Source of the DNA: Aminobacter niigataensis
GTDB lineage: Bacteria; Pseudomonadota; Alphaproteobacteria; Rhizobiales; Rhizobiaceae
Assembly: GCF_014200015.1 (NCBI RefSeq)
Contig: NZ_JACHOT010000003.1
Span: forward strand, 248,001 to 312,000
Length of the DNA: 64,000 nucleotides
Reading direction: 5' to 3'
Shown here: positions 11,217 through 19,880 of the stretch, one piece after another
Position numbering within the stretch: position 1 is the stretch's first letter
Layout: each line of letters starts with the position of its first letter
Translations under genes and position numbers: made by a program
Notes under the pieces: generated by a model
Told to the model about the DNA's origin: nothing
The model's input: only the letters and a program-made list of their open reading frames with translations
Database searches by the model: none

Positions 11217-12017
11217 TCAGCTTTCCGACGACATCGCCCCGAGCAGCCGCCTGATGTCGCCGAACCTGGCGATCAGTCCGAACACGAGAGCCGCAACAGC
11301 GACAAAGAACACCGACACCGAGGCCATCGTCGGCGTGTAGCCGTAGCGCAGGGCGTTGAAGATCTTGATCGGCAGCGTTTCGAGCGTGAAGCCGATGGTC
11401 ATGTAGGCGACGATGTACTCGTTGAGCGACAGCACGAAGGCAAAGGCGTAGCCCGAGACGAGGTAGGGCCGGATCAGCGGCAACACCACCGTCTTCAGCA
11501 CCGTGCGATCGTCGGCGCCCATCGTCGCCGCCGCTTCGACCAGCGAGCGGTCGATCGAGGCGAAGCCGAGCGACAGCGTCACCAGCGGCAGCGTGACGAA
11601 GAAGATGGCGTGACTGATGACCGCCGTCCACGGCTGACCGTAGAAACCCGTGGTCGCCCAGAACGTCAGCATGCCGAGCGCGGTGATCACGGGCGGCAGG
11701 ATGAACGGCGCCAGCCCGAGGATCTGGAACACGTTGGCCCAGGGTGCGATGCGCCGCCACAGGAACCAGGCCAGCGGCAGGGCAATGGCGACCGCAAGGG
11801 CTGCGGCGGTTACCGCCAGCGACAGCGAGGCGATCAGCGCCTTGCGCCATTCCGGATCGGCGAAGATCTGCGCATACCAGGCAAGCGAAAAGCCCTTAGG
11901 CGGAAAGGCCAGGTCCTGCTTTTCGTTGACCGAAACGCCGGCAACGACGATCAGGGGTGCCGCGAGGAACAGGGCAACGGCCGCGAAATAGAGCCGGCGA
12001 AGGAATGTCTGTTTCAC
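11217..12017 (-). CDS. ABC transporter permease, PotC-type
   Basis: A 266-residue inner-membrane permease with about six helices. The binding-protein-dependent permease loop reads EAAATMGADDRTVLKTVVLPLIRP. It is the second permease of a spermidine/putrescine-type (PotABCD) importer. The ATG overlaps the stop of the upstream permease (ATGA). The substrate class (polyamine, opine or another cationic compound) cannot be fixed from this protein alone. Confidence 0.9.
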   Translation of the reverse strand: MKQTFLRRLYFAAVALFLAAPLIVVAGVSVNEKQDLAFPPKGFSLAWYAQIFADPEWRKALIASLSLAVTAAALAVAIALPLAWFLWRRIAPWANVFQILGLAPFILPPVITALGMLTFWATTGFYGQPWTAVISHAIFFVTLPLVTLSLGFASIDRSLVEAAATMGADDRTVLKTVVLPLIRPYLVSGYAFAFVLSLNEYIVAYMTIGFTLETLPIKIFNALRYGYTPTMASVSVFFVAVAALVFGLIARFGDIRRLLGAMSSES

Positions 12018-12868
12018 AGCGCGTTCTCCCTGCGTCCGACAAGCAGCGTCAGCCCCACCAGCGCCAGTGACATCAACACCAGGAACACCGCCATCGCCGC
12101 GGCAAACGGCATGTTGGACTGATAGATGGCCTGGTCGGTGATCAGCACCGACAGCGTCCAGTGCGACGGCCGGCCGAGGATCTGCGGCAGCAGGTACGAG
12201 CCGAGCGCGAAGACGAAGACCATGATCAGCGTGGCAACGATGGTGTTGCGAAGCGCCGGCACGACGACGTTCATGAACGCCCTGACCGGCGAGGCACCGA
12301 GCGTGCGCGCGGCCTCCAGCAGCGTCGGATCAAGCCGCACCAAAGCCGGATAGAGCACCAGGATGGTGTAGGGCAGCGCCTGGTAGACCATGCCCGTCAG
12401 CACCGCCCAAAAGCTCGGCAGCAGCGCCACCGGCTCCTTCATCAGGCCGATGGCGACAAACAGGTTGGTGATGCCGGCGGTGCGCGAAAACAGCGTCGAC
12501 CAGGCAAAGCCGATGATGACTTCTGACAGCGACAGCACCGACAGCAGGCAGACGAGCCAGATCGTCTGCACCTTGCGTGGCCGCTTGGTCAAAAGGAAGG
12601 TGAAGGGGAAGGCGATGACGACGCAGCAGATCGCCACCATCACCGCCAGCACCAGCGAAAAGCCGAGCACCTTGCCGAAGAACAAGCTGAGGAAGCGAGC
12701 ATAATTGGTGAAGACGAAATCGGGCGTATAGAAGCCCGAGGGATCACGCTGGAAGAAGCTGACGGCGATCATCGTCGAGAACGGGATCACGAAGAAGACG
12801 ATCAGCATCAGCCCGGGGAAGAACAGCGGGCTGTAATCTGCAAGCGATTTCGGCGCCTCGCGTTTCAT
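12014..12868 (-). CDS. ABC transporter permease, PotB-type
   Basis: A 284-residue permease with about six membrane segments and the coupling loop LLEAARTLGASPVRAFMNVVVP. It pairs with the PotC-type protein to form the importer channel. The start overlaps the ATPase stop and the stop overlaps the PotC-type start, four bases each, so the three genes are translationally coupled. Confidence 0.9.
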   Translation of the reverse strand: MKREAPKSLADYSPLFFPGLMLIVFFVIPFSTMIAVSFFQRDPSGFYTPDFVFTNYARFLSLFFGKVLGFSLVLAVMVAICCVVIAFPFTFLLTKRPRKVQTIWLVCLLSVLSLSEVIIGFAWSTLFSRTAGITNLFVAIGLMKEPVALLPSFWAVLTGMVYQALPYTILVLYPALVRLDPTLLEAARTLGASPVRAFMNVVVPALRNTIVATLIMVFVFALGSYLLPQILGRPSHWTLSVLITDQAIYQSNMPFAAAMAVFLVLMSLALVGLTLLVGRRENAL

Positions 12869-13902
12869 GACTTAAGCACCACGCAGGCTTCCGCCGGCAG
12901 GATCAGGCCGACCTGCTGGCCGGCTACCACTTCGGGCCGCTCGCGCGGCGTGGCGACCGCAACGATGGTCTTGCCGCCGGCCTCGACGAAGGTCTCGATG
13001 GTGCCGCCGAGGTCGCGCACGAAGGTGACGGTGCCGGCAATCGCGTCGCCGCCGACCGGTCCGAGGTGCACGTCCTCCGGGCGGATCGACACGGACGCCT
13101 TGGTCAGGCCTTCGGGCATCACAAGGTTGGGAATGGCCTGGCCGAGCACCGAGACGCGGCCGAGCCTGTCGGCGGTGGCATCGAGCAGGTTGGTCATGCC
13201 GATGAAGTCGGCGACGAAGGCGTCGGCCGGCTTGCGGTAGATTTCGATCGGCGGGGCCGCCTGCAGGATCTTGCCGTGACCCATCACGACGACGAGGTCG
13301 GCCATGGTCATGGCCTCGCGCTGGTCGTGGGTGACGACGAAGGTGGTGATACCAAGCCGCTGCTGCAGTTGGCGCAACTCGACCTGCATCGCCTCGCGCA
13401 GCTTGGCGTCGAGCGCCGACAGCGGCTCATCGAGCAGGAACAGTTTCGGCGACAAAGCCAGTGCACGGGCGATCGCGACGCGCTGGCGCTGGCCACCGGA
13501 AAGCTTGGCCACCGGGCGATCGGAAAACCCGCTCAGATGGATGAGCTTGAGCAACTCGTCCGAGCGCTTCTTCTGGTCTTCGCGCGAGGCGCCGCGAATG
13601 CGCAAGGGATAGGCGATGTTGTCGCCGACCGACAGATGCGGAAACAGCGCCAGCGACTGGAACACCATGCCGAGATTGCGCTTGTGCGTCGGCACCGGGG
13701 TGATGTCGGTGCCGTCGAGCAGGATCTCGCCGCTGGACGGATCCTCGAGCCCGGCGATCATGCGCAGCAGCGTGGTCTTGCCGCAGCCAGACGGGCCGAG
13801 CAGGCAGACGAACTTGCCGTGGGGCACCGACAGGTTGGCGGTGTCGACAGCCTTGAAGCTGCCGAATGACTTGGTGATGTCCTTAAGCACGAGTCCGGAC
13901 AT
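12865..13902 (-). CDS. ABC transporter ATP-binding protein, PotA-type
   Basis: A 345-residue ATPase with Walker A GPSGCGKTT, Q-loop VFQSLALFPH, signature [10 protein letters not shown], Walker B LFLLDEPLSALD and the switch His in VVTHDQREAM. The C-terminal region is a TOBE domain typical of the PotA/UgpC group. I chose the ATG at 13902 (MSGLVLKDI); an in-frame ATG at 13941 is possible, and the frame beyond that runs into an intergenic repeat. It is the only ATPase in a leftward run that contains two sets of importer permeases. Confidence 0.92.
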   Translation of the reverse strand: MSGLVLKDITKSFGSFKAVDTANLSVPHGKFVCLLGPSGCGKTTLLRMIAGLEDPSSGEILLDGTDITPVPTHKRNLGMVFQSLALFPHLSVGDNIAYPLRIRGASREDQKKRSDELLKLIHLSGFSDRPVAKLSGGQRQRVAIARALALSPKLFLLDEPLSALDAKLREAMQVELRQLQQRLGITTFVVTHDQREAMTMADLVVVMGHGKILQAAPPIEIYRKPADAFVADFIGMTNLLDATADRLGRVSVLGQAIPNLVMPEGLTKASVSIRPEDVHLGPVGGDAIAGTVTFVRDLGGTIETFVEAGGKTIVAVATPRERPEVVAGQQVGLILPAEACVVLKS

Positions 13903-13970
13903 GAGGGGCACCTGCTCGTTTGAAGGTTCTACGAATTGCATGGCACTGCCGTCGGCAGCGAAGGCGCTGG

Positions 13971-14090
13971 TACCCTGCCCCTTGTGGGGAGGGTCGGCGC
14001 GAAGCGACGGGGTGGGGGTCTGCAAGCTCAATGTTTCGCGGGTACCCCCACCCGGCCCTGCGGGCCACCCTCCCCACAAGGGGGAGGGTA
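13971..14090. repeat. Palindromic intergenic repeat element (RIME-like)
   Basis: Two arms of GC-rich sequence face each other. One begins TACCCTGCCCCTTGTGGGGA and the other ends CCCACAAGGGGGAGGGTA, each with its own small hairpin. Similar elements occur at 24921, 40261 and elsewhere in the window. It lies between the binding-protein gene and the ATPase gene, so it could form a strong mRNA structure there. Confidence 0.8.
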
Positions 14091-14097
14091 ATCCAGA

Positions 14098-15186
14098 TCA
14101 GCCGACGATCAGCTCGGTCCACTTCTGGTTAATCCAGTCGGCCTTGGTGGTGTAGAGGTCGTAGCGCGGGATGATCGGCGGAATGTCCGACGAGACGGAG
14201 GCGAACTCTTCCGGCTTGAGGTCGAGAACCTCTTTCTTGAGCGTCGGCGCAGTGCCAACCTTGCGCGACATCAAGGACTGAACCGCCGGCTGACTCATAT
14301 GGTCGATGAAGATGTGCGCTTCGTCGACCTTGGTCGAGGCGCGCGAGATGACCCAGTTGCCCGAATCCTGGATGCCGCCTTCCTTGGGGAAGGTCGAGCG
14401 CACCGGCTGGCCGTCAGCCGCGGCAAGGCCGGTGACGTCGTGGTAATATTGGCCCATCGGAATCTCGCCGGACTTCAGCGCCTGTTCGAACTGCGCTTCG
14501 TCGCGATACCACAGCCGGACATTCGGCTTGACCTCGGCCAGCTTCTCGAGCGCCTTGAGGATGCCCTCCTCGGTGTCGAGTGCCTTGGTGCCGCCCATGA
14601 ACGTCGTGGCCGTCACCTCGAGCAGGAACGAGTTGGAAGCAAGCGCCAGAAGCCCGAGCTTGTCCGCGTTTGCCGGGTCCCAAAGGGCAGCCCAGGAAGT
14701 CGGCGCCTCCTTGAACACATCGGTGTTGGTCACCAGCGTGATGTACCACGCCACAGCGCCGATGCCGGCGATACGGCCGTCAGGATACTTGTTGATGAAG
14801 TGATCGAGCAGATTGGCGTGGTTCTTGATCTTGGCCGCATCGATCGGCGTCCACAATTCGGTCGCCTGCCCCTTCAGCGTCGCGACTTGCGACATCATCG
14901 AAATGTCGGCCGGAGCCTGTCCGGCCTTGGCGGCCTGCTCGAGCTGCACCAGCCAGGCCTCGCCGGTCGGCTCGGCGATCGACTCGACGGCGATGCCGGT
15001 CGCCTTGGTGAACTCGGGAAAGATGTGCTCGTCGAACGACTTCTTGAAGTAGCCGCCATAGACGCCGATCTTGATCGACTTGTCCTGGGCGCGCAGGATC
15101 GAAGGCATGGCGAGCAGGCCGGCCGAGGCGACGCCGGCACCGAGCACGGCGCGGCGACTCATCGGGTGGTTCAGTATCTTGGTCAT
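14098..15186 (-). CDS. ABC transporter substrate-binding protein, PotD-type
   Basis: A 362-residue periplasmic binding protein. The N-terminus has a twin-arginine-like signal (SRRAVLGAGVASAGLLAMP, cleavage near LRAQ-DK). The start at 15186 is set by GGAGAAG just upstream; an ATG 15 bases further up is less well placed. Bacterial solute-binding protein 1 features such as FPEFTKATGIAVE match the polyamine/iron-type cluster. It heads the PotDABC-type block and is separated from the ATPase gene by a repeat element, a usual place for differential expression. Confidence 0.9.
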   Translation of the reverse strand: MTKILNHPMSRRAVLGAGVASAGLLAMPSILRAQDKSIKIGVYGGYFKKSFDEHIFPEFTKATGIAVESIAEPTGEAWLVQLEQAAKAGQAPADISMMSQVATLKGQATELWTPIDAAKIKNHANLLDHFINKYPDGRIAGIGAVAWYITLVTNTDVFKEAPTSWAALWDPANADKLGLLALASNSFLLEVTATTFMGGTKALDTEEGILKALEKLAEVKPNVRLWYRDEAQFEQALKSGEIPMGQYYHDVTGLAAADGQPVRSTFPKEGGIQDSGNWVISRASTKVDEAHIFIDHMSQPAVQSLMSRKVGTAPTLKKEVLDLKPEEFASVSSDIPPIIPRYDLYTTKADWINQKWTELIVG

Positions 15187-15206
15187 TTGTCTTCTCCTCA
15201 TTTATT

Positions 15207-15223
15207 GCCGGCTTTGCGCCGGC
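15207..15223. other. Small intercistronic hairpin
   Basis: A perfect GCCGGC stem with a five-base loop lies in the 79-bp gap between the amino-acid permease and the PotD-type gene. There is no T-run, so it is better read as an mRNA stabiliser or partial terminator than as a full stop. Confidence 0.45.
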
Positions 15224-15265
15224 TGTTCCCACGGATTCTTATGATGGATGATGACTGAGTGTGGT

Positions 15266-15913
15266 TCAGCGTGCTGCGGCGCGGGCCTCCAGTGAACGGG
15301 CATATTGGGTGAGCGGGTAGCAAAGCACGAAGAAGATCAGCGCCACCAAGCCATAGACGGTGAACGGCTCGAAGGTCGCGTTGTTGATGGCGTTCGAGGT
15401 CCTGAGCAGCTCCTCGAAACCGATGATCGAGGTCAGCGCGGTGGCTTTGATCAACTGGACGAGGAAGCCGACGACGGGCGCGCGGGTGATGGCGAAGGCC
15501 TGCGGCAGGATGATCAGGCGCAGTTCCTGGACATAGTGCAGCCCGAGGCTGGCACCGGCATCCCACTGGCCGCGCGGCAAGGCATCGACGCCGCTGCGCC
15601 AGATCTCGGCGAGATAGGCGCTGGCAAAGAAGGTCAGGCCGAGCACGGCGGCCGTCCATGGCTCGATGCGGAAGCCGAGCATCGGCAGGCCGAAGAACAT
15701 CAAAAACAGCTGCATCAGCAGCGGCGTGCCCTGGAACAGCGCGATATAGCCGCTGGCAAAGCGGCGCATCCATTTGGTCTTGGAGATGCGCAGGAAGAGG
15801 ATGGCGATTCCGACGACGCCGCCGCCGACAAAGGCCGCGATCGACAAAAGCACCGTCCAGCGCGTGGCGAAGACCAGGTTGCGCAGGATGTCCCAGAAGG
15901 TGAACTCGATCAT
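15266..15913 (-). CDS. Polar amino-acid ABC transporter permease
   Basis: A 215-residue HisM/GlnP-type permease with the GYIALFQGTPLLMQLFLMFF segment and the family loop EIWRSGVDALPRGQWDAG. It forms the membrane pore together with the next protein upstream, whose stop overlaps this ATG by four bases. No HisP/GlnQ-type ATPase gene accompanies the pair. Confidence 0.92.
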   Translation of the reverse strand: MIEFTFWDILRNLVFATRWTVLLSIAAFVGGGVVGIAILFLRISKTKWMRRFASGYIALFQGTPLLMQLFLMFFGLPMLGFRIEPWTAAVLGLTFFASAYLAEIWRSGVDALPRGQWDAGASLGLHYVQELRLIILPQAFAITRAPVVGFLVQLIKATALTSIIGFEELLRTSNAINNATFEPFTVYGLVALIFFVLCYPLTQYARSLEARAAAR

Positions 15914-16578
15914 GTCACACCTGCCGAGAGCGTGCGGCGGCCGACGCCGACAAGCAGGCGGCGCAGCAGTATCGAAAGACCGAGATAGATCATCGCCACG
16001 ACGAAATAGGTCTCGAAGGGACGGAAGGTCCGCGCCTGCAGCATATCGGCTTCGTAGGTGAGTTCACTGACTGCGATCTGCGACACGACCGAAGACTCGA
16101 GCATCATGATCACGATCTGGCTCGTCAGGGCGGGAAAGATGACCTTCAGCGCCTGCGGCAGCACGATCTTGACGAAGACCTGGCGCGGCCGCAAGCCCAA
16201 AGCAGCGGCCGCTTCGCGCTGGCCTTTCGGCACCGCATCGAGGCCGGCGCCGACGATCTCAGTGGTATAGGCCGCCATGTTGAGCGTCATCGCCAGGATG
16301 GCAGCGACGATCGGGTCGAGCCGGATGCCGAGGCTCGGCAGGCCGAAGAAGATGAAGAACAGCTGCACCAGGAACGGCGTGTTCCTGATCACCTCGACAT
16401 AGACCGTAATGGCGCGCTTCAGCCATTTCGGGCCGCTGCGGCGGCCGGCGGCGGCCAGCACGGAGATCAGCGTGCCGGCAATCGTCGTCACCACGATCAA
16501 AAAGACCGTCATGGCGGCACCGCGGGCGATTGCGCCCGCAGCCCCTTCAAGCCAGCCGAAGTCGAGGCTGTAGCCCAC
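15910..16578 (-). CDS. Polar amino-acid ABC transporter permease
   Basis: A 222-residue HisQ/GlnP-type permease with the RNTPFLVQLFFIFFGLPSLG segment and the loop IVGAGLDAVPKGQREAA. It is the partner of the 15266 permease and starts 3 bp after the binding-protein stop. The two permeases are homologous to each other, as usual in this subfamily. Confidence 0.92.
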   Translation of the reverse strand: MGYSLDFGWLEGAAGAIARGAAMTVFLIVVTTIAGTLISVLAAAGRRSGPKWLKRAITVYVEVIRNTPFLVQLFFIFFGLPSLGIRLDPIVAAILAMTLNMAAYTTEIVGAGLDAVPKGQREAAAALGLRPRQVFVKIVLPQALKVIFPALTSQIVIMMLESSVVSQIAVSELTYEADMLQARTFRPFETYFVVAMIYLGLSILLRRLLVGVGRRTLSAGVT

Positions 16579-16581
16579 CGA

Positions 16582-17385
16582 TCAATCCTTGAGGTTTTCG
16601 GGGTTGAGCGGAACCTTCAGCCACGCCTCGGACGACTTCGAGAGCCGGCCGTCGGCGAGCATCGCCGCCACAGTGTCGTCGATGACCTTCTTCAGGCCTT
16701 CCTCGTTCTTGTTGAGGCCGATATGCGACGGCGAGGTCAGGAGTTGGAACTTCTGTTCCGGCTTCAGCGCCTCCTGGCGGGCCAACACCTGGGCGCCGAC
16801 GTCATTGCCAACCACCATCAGCTGCGTCTGGCCCGAGATAAAAGCCTGGATGACGGCGTTGTAGTTGTCGAAGCGCTTGATGTCGGCACCAGCAGGTGCG
16901 GCCTCGGTCAGCGAGGTGTCTTCGAGCGTGCCGCGGTTGACGGCGATCGACTTGTCGGCGAGGTCTTCCTTGCCTGCGACCTTGAGCTCGGCGGGGCCGA
17001 TCACGGCGATGTAGTAGGGCGCATAGGCGGCGGCGAAGTCGATGACCTGCTCGCGCTCCTTGGAGTAGCCGACGCTCATCAGCAAATCGACGCGCTTGTC
17101 GGTCAGGTAGGGAATGCGGTTCTGGCCGGTCACCGGTACCGGGTTGAGCTTGACCTTGAGCGCGTCGGCGATGGCCTGCGCCACATCCATGTCATAACCC
17201 TTGAGGCTCATGTCGGCGCTGGCCGAGGAGAAGGGCGGGAAATCGGCGAAGACGCCGACATTGACCTGGCCGGCCTTGGCGATGTCTTCGAGCGCGTCGG
17301 CATTGGCGGGCTGCACGGCGAAGATGGCGGTGCCTGCGACGAGCAGGGCCGCTGCCGTCGATTGCAGAAGCGTCTTGATGTTCAT
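16582..17385 (-). CDS. Amino-acid ABC transporter substrate-binding protein
   Basis: A 267-residue periplasmic protein of family 3. A Sec signal peptide ends near ANADALED. The bi-lobed domain then includes VNVGVFADFPPFSSAS, a GYDMDVAQAIADAL motif and a DLLMSVGYSKEREQVIDF segment. It probably captures a basic or guanidino amino acid, because an agmatinase-family gene lies 93 bp upstream on the same strand. The ligand is inference. Confidence 0.92.
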   Translation of the reverse strand: MNIKTLLQSTAAALLVAGTAIFAVQPANADALEDIAKAGQVNVGVFADFPPFSSASADMSLKGYDMDVAQAIADALKVKLNPVPVTGQNRIPYLTDKRVDLLMSVGYSKEREQVIDFAAAYAPYYIAVIGPAELKVAGKEDLADKSIAVNRGTLEDTSLTEAAPAGADIKRFDNYNAVIQAFISGQTQLMVVGNDVGAQVLARQEALKPEQKFQLLTSPSHIGLNKNEEGLKKVIDDTVAAMLADGRLSKSSEAWLKVPLNPENLKD

Positions 17386-17435
17386 GTCGTGGTTCCCTCT
17401 GGAATGTTTGTTTGTTGAACAGTCGCGTTAGCACC

Positions 17436-17462
17436 TGGCCGCTGCTTCCCAAACAGCGGCCA
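17436..17462. other. Intercistronic hairpin downstream of agmatinase-family gene
   Basis: A perfect 9-bp stem (TGGCCGCTG with CAGCGGCCA) encloses a nine-base loop 16 bp after the hydrolase stop. It lacks a T-tract. It may partly terminate the transcript or protect the 3' end of the upstream message. Confidence 0.55.
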
Positions 17463-17478
17463 GTCGAAATTGCTGTGA

Positions 17479-18540
17479 TCAAGCATCCTTGCCGGTGACG
17501 AAGGGGCTGAACAGCATCAGGCTCAGTATCTCGAACAGCACCTGGGCGCCGGCATGCGCGGTGTTGGTGGTCGAATCATATTGCGGCGCCACCTCGACGA
17601 CGTCGCCGCCGACAAGGTTGAGGCCCTTGAGGCCACGAACGATCTCCAGCACTTCACGCGTCGTCAGCCCGCCCACCTCGGGCGTGCCGGTGCCCGGCGC
17701 AAAGGCCGGGTCGAGGCTGTCGATGTCGAAGGACAGATAGGTCGGGCCGTCGCCGACGATCTTCTTGGCCTTCTCGATGACGGCCGGGATGCCCATGCCG
17801 CTGATCTCCTCGGCGTGGATGACGGTCATGCCGGATTCGTAGGAGAACTCCCAGAGATATTCGGCCGAGCCGCGGATGCCGATCTGGATGACGCGGGTCG
17901 GGTCGAGCACGCCGTCGAGCACGGCATTGCGGAACGGGCCGCCATGGTGGAACTTGGTCAGGTCGTAGGCGCCGCCGGTGTCGCAATGGGCGTCGATGTG
18001 GATCATGCCGACCGGGCGCTTCTTGCCGACGGCCTTGAGGATCGGATGGGTGATCGAATGGTCGCCGCCGACCGACAGCGGCACCACGCCGGCATCGACG
18101 ACCTGGCCGATGCGGCGCTCGATGTCCTCATGGCTGAGCTCGAGCCGATAGCGGCTGCGGAACGGGACGTCGCCGATGTCGGCCACGCGCAGCTCCTGCA
18201 CCGGGGCGCAGTCGAGCACGTGATTGTAAGGCCCGATGCGCTCGATGGTGCGCAGAGCGCGCGGGCCGAAACGCGAACCCGGACGGTTGGTGACGCCGAG
18301 ATCCATCGGCACGCCGATCATCGCGACCTGAAGGTCGCCGAAATCGGGATTGTCGTTGTCGACCTGGAGATAGGGGGCTGTCAGGAACGTCGGCACCCCC
18401 GAATAGGGCGCCAGCCGGGTTCCGGCCTTGTTGAAGATCTTGTCGGCGACACGGCGAAACTTCGGGTCGAACAGATCGCCGCCGTGGCCTTCGCCGTATT
18501 TCTGGCGCAGCTCGGCAAGCTTGTTGACGTCGAAACCCAT
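17479..18540 (-). CDS. speB: Agmatinase/guanidino-acid ureohydrolase family protein
   Basis: A 353-residue arginase-fold enzyme. Manganese ligands are visible in GGDHSITHP, HIDAHCDTG and SFDIDSLDPAFAPGTG. The family removes urea from agmatine or other guanidino compounds, and urease encoded in the same window could use that urea. The start at 18540 follows a GAGGAGGCAATC ribosome site; the longer frame upstream has no family likeness. It is divergent from a LysR gene and heads the importer genes. Agmatine, guanidinobutyrate or a similar compound are all possible substrates. Confidence 0.85.
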   Translation of the reverse strand: MGFDVNKLAELRQKYGEGHGGDLFDPKFRRVADKIFNKAGTRLAPYSGVPTFLTAPYLQVDNDNPDFGDLQVAMIGVPMDLGVTNRPGSRFGPRALRTIERIGPYNHVLDCAPVQELRVADIGDVPFRSRYRLELSHEDIERRIGQVVDAGVVPLSVGGDHSITHPILKAVGKKRPVGMIHIDAHCDTGGAYDLTKFHHGGPFRNAVLDGVLDPTRVIQIGIRGSAEYLWEFSYESGMTVIHAEEISGMGIPAVIEKAKKIVGDGPTYLSFDIDSLDPAFAPGTGTPEVGGLTTREVLEIVRGLKGLNLVGGDVVEVAPQYDSTTNTAHAGAQVLFEILSLMLFSPFVTGKDA

Positions 18541-18703
18541 GATTGCCTCCTCAAAAGTCGCAATGCGGGAACGATCGCCTGCGGCCGTCCGCTCCCGGCG
18601 GTCAGCCTGATATCTCGTGTTCCCCGCATGCTTTTTGGTTGTTATTGCGGTGAGTTTCCGGCAGCGCCGTTGAAATAGCAATTGATAATGTTAAGGTCTT
18701 CGG

Positions 18704-18720
18704 TGTGAGAATTTCTCACA
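18704..18720. promoter_or_regulatory. Perfect LysR-type palindrome
   Basis: TGTGAGAATTTCTCACA is a perfect 8-bp inverted repeat around one central base and contains T-N11-A. It lies 29-45 bp before the LysR ATG and about 164 bp before the divergent hydrolase ATG. It is a strong candidate for the binding site of the adjacent regulator. Confidence 0.65.
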
Positions 18721-18748
18721 GTGCGACGCCACTCCACACGGAGATTTC

Positions 18749-19711
18749 ATGTCCCGGCGCCTGCCCCCGCTGAACCCGCTGCGCGCATTCGAGGCGACCG
18801 CCCGCCATGGCTCGCTAACCAAGGCGGCGGGCGAGCTCAACGTCACCCATGGCGCCATCAGCCACCAGATCCGGGCGCTGGAGGCAACGCTCAAGGTCAA
18901 GCTGCTGGAGCGCGCCGGCTCGCGGCTGAAGCTGACCCCGCAGGGCGCCGAGCTGCTGCCGGCCGTGACCGGCGCCTTCGAAAGCATCGCCTCGGCCACC
19001 GCGCGCATGACGCGGCCGACGAGTTCGGGCAAGCTGACGGTCAGTTGCGTGCCGGCGCTGCTGTCGCTCTGGTTGGTGCCCCGTGTCGGCGGCTTCACCT
19101 CGCAATATCCCGGCATCAGCCTGCGCCTCAACGCCTCCAACGATCCGCGCGACATCCATGCGCCCGACGTCGATGTCTGCGTGCTCTATGGCGACGGCAG
19201 CTGGACCGACTGCTGGCTGAAAAAATGGTCGACGCTGGAGCTGTTTCCCGTCGTCAGCCCGACGCTGATCAACAACCGGCCGATCCGCAGCGTCCGCGAC
19301 CTTGCCGACCACGTGCTTTTGCATGCCGACGACGGCCGCGAATGGCACACCTGGCTGGCGGCCGCCGACGCGCTCGACGTTAGGCCGGTGCAGCAGCACC
19401 ACATGTCGGGCGCGAGCCTGACCACCGAAGCCGCGGTCCACGGCCACGGCCTGGCGCTGGGCGACAGCGTCACTGCGTCGAGCATGCTCGCCAGGGGACA
19501 GCTGGTGACGCCGTTCAACCTGTCGGTGCCGGCGGTCGACGCCTTCTATGTGGTCTGCCGCAACGAGGTGAAATCGGCGCCCATCGCCCAGGTCTTCATC
19601 GACTGGCTGTTCGCCCAACGCGAGGAGCTACCGGCGCGCACCGAACAGGCCGTCACCGGCCAGATCAGCATCCGCAAGCGCCGCGGGCAGAAAGCAACGG
19701 CGACCGGCTAA
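18749..19711 (+). CDS. LysR-family regulator, GcvA-like
   Basis: A 320-residue LysR protein. The helix-turn-helix region reads LNPLRAFEATARHGSLTKAA followed by THGAISHQIRALEA. The effector domain follows, and a basic C-terminal tail (RKRRGQKA) is present. It is divergent from the agmatinase-family hydrolase and importer genes, with a perfect palindrome between. It probably controls that operon in response to its substrate; the effector is unknown. Confidence 0.93.
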   Translation: MSRRLPPLNPLRAFEATARHGSLTKAAGELNVTHGAISHQIRALEATLKVKLLERAGSRLKLTPQGAELLPAVTGAFESIASATARMTRPTSSGKLTVSCVPALLSLWLVPRVGGFTSQYPGISLRLNASNDPRDIHAPDVDVCVLYGDGSWTDCWLKKWSTLELFPVVSPTLINNRPIRSVRDLADHVLLHADDGREWHTWLAAADALDVRPVQQHHMSGASLTTEAAVHGHGLALGDSVTASSMLARGQLVTPFNLSVPAVDAFYVVCRNEVKSAPIAQVFIDWLFAQREELPARTEQAVTGQISIRKRRGQKATATG

Positions 19712-19880
19712 GCATTAGGACCGCCTCATCTTTCTTGCTCGGCCGATGCAACCATAGGGCCAAGGCTGCTTTTTTCTCGCCTGCGCCTTGATCGCCCCCG
19801 CGCGATATCCCAATGCTAACAGCGAGGATGCGGCGCGCGCCTGCCCGACAGGGCGGATGCGCCAAGGAGGATGAAGCGGC

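Noticed and set aside
13942-14079. N-terminal extension of the PotA-type ATPase
   Set aside because: The extra residues are translated from the palindromic repeat and do not belong to the ATPase family.
18661-18700. AT-rich stretch considered as a promoter for the agmatinase-family gene
   Set aside because: No -35/-10 pair with acceptable spacing could be defined on the minus strand.
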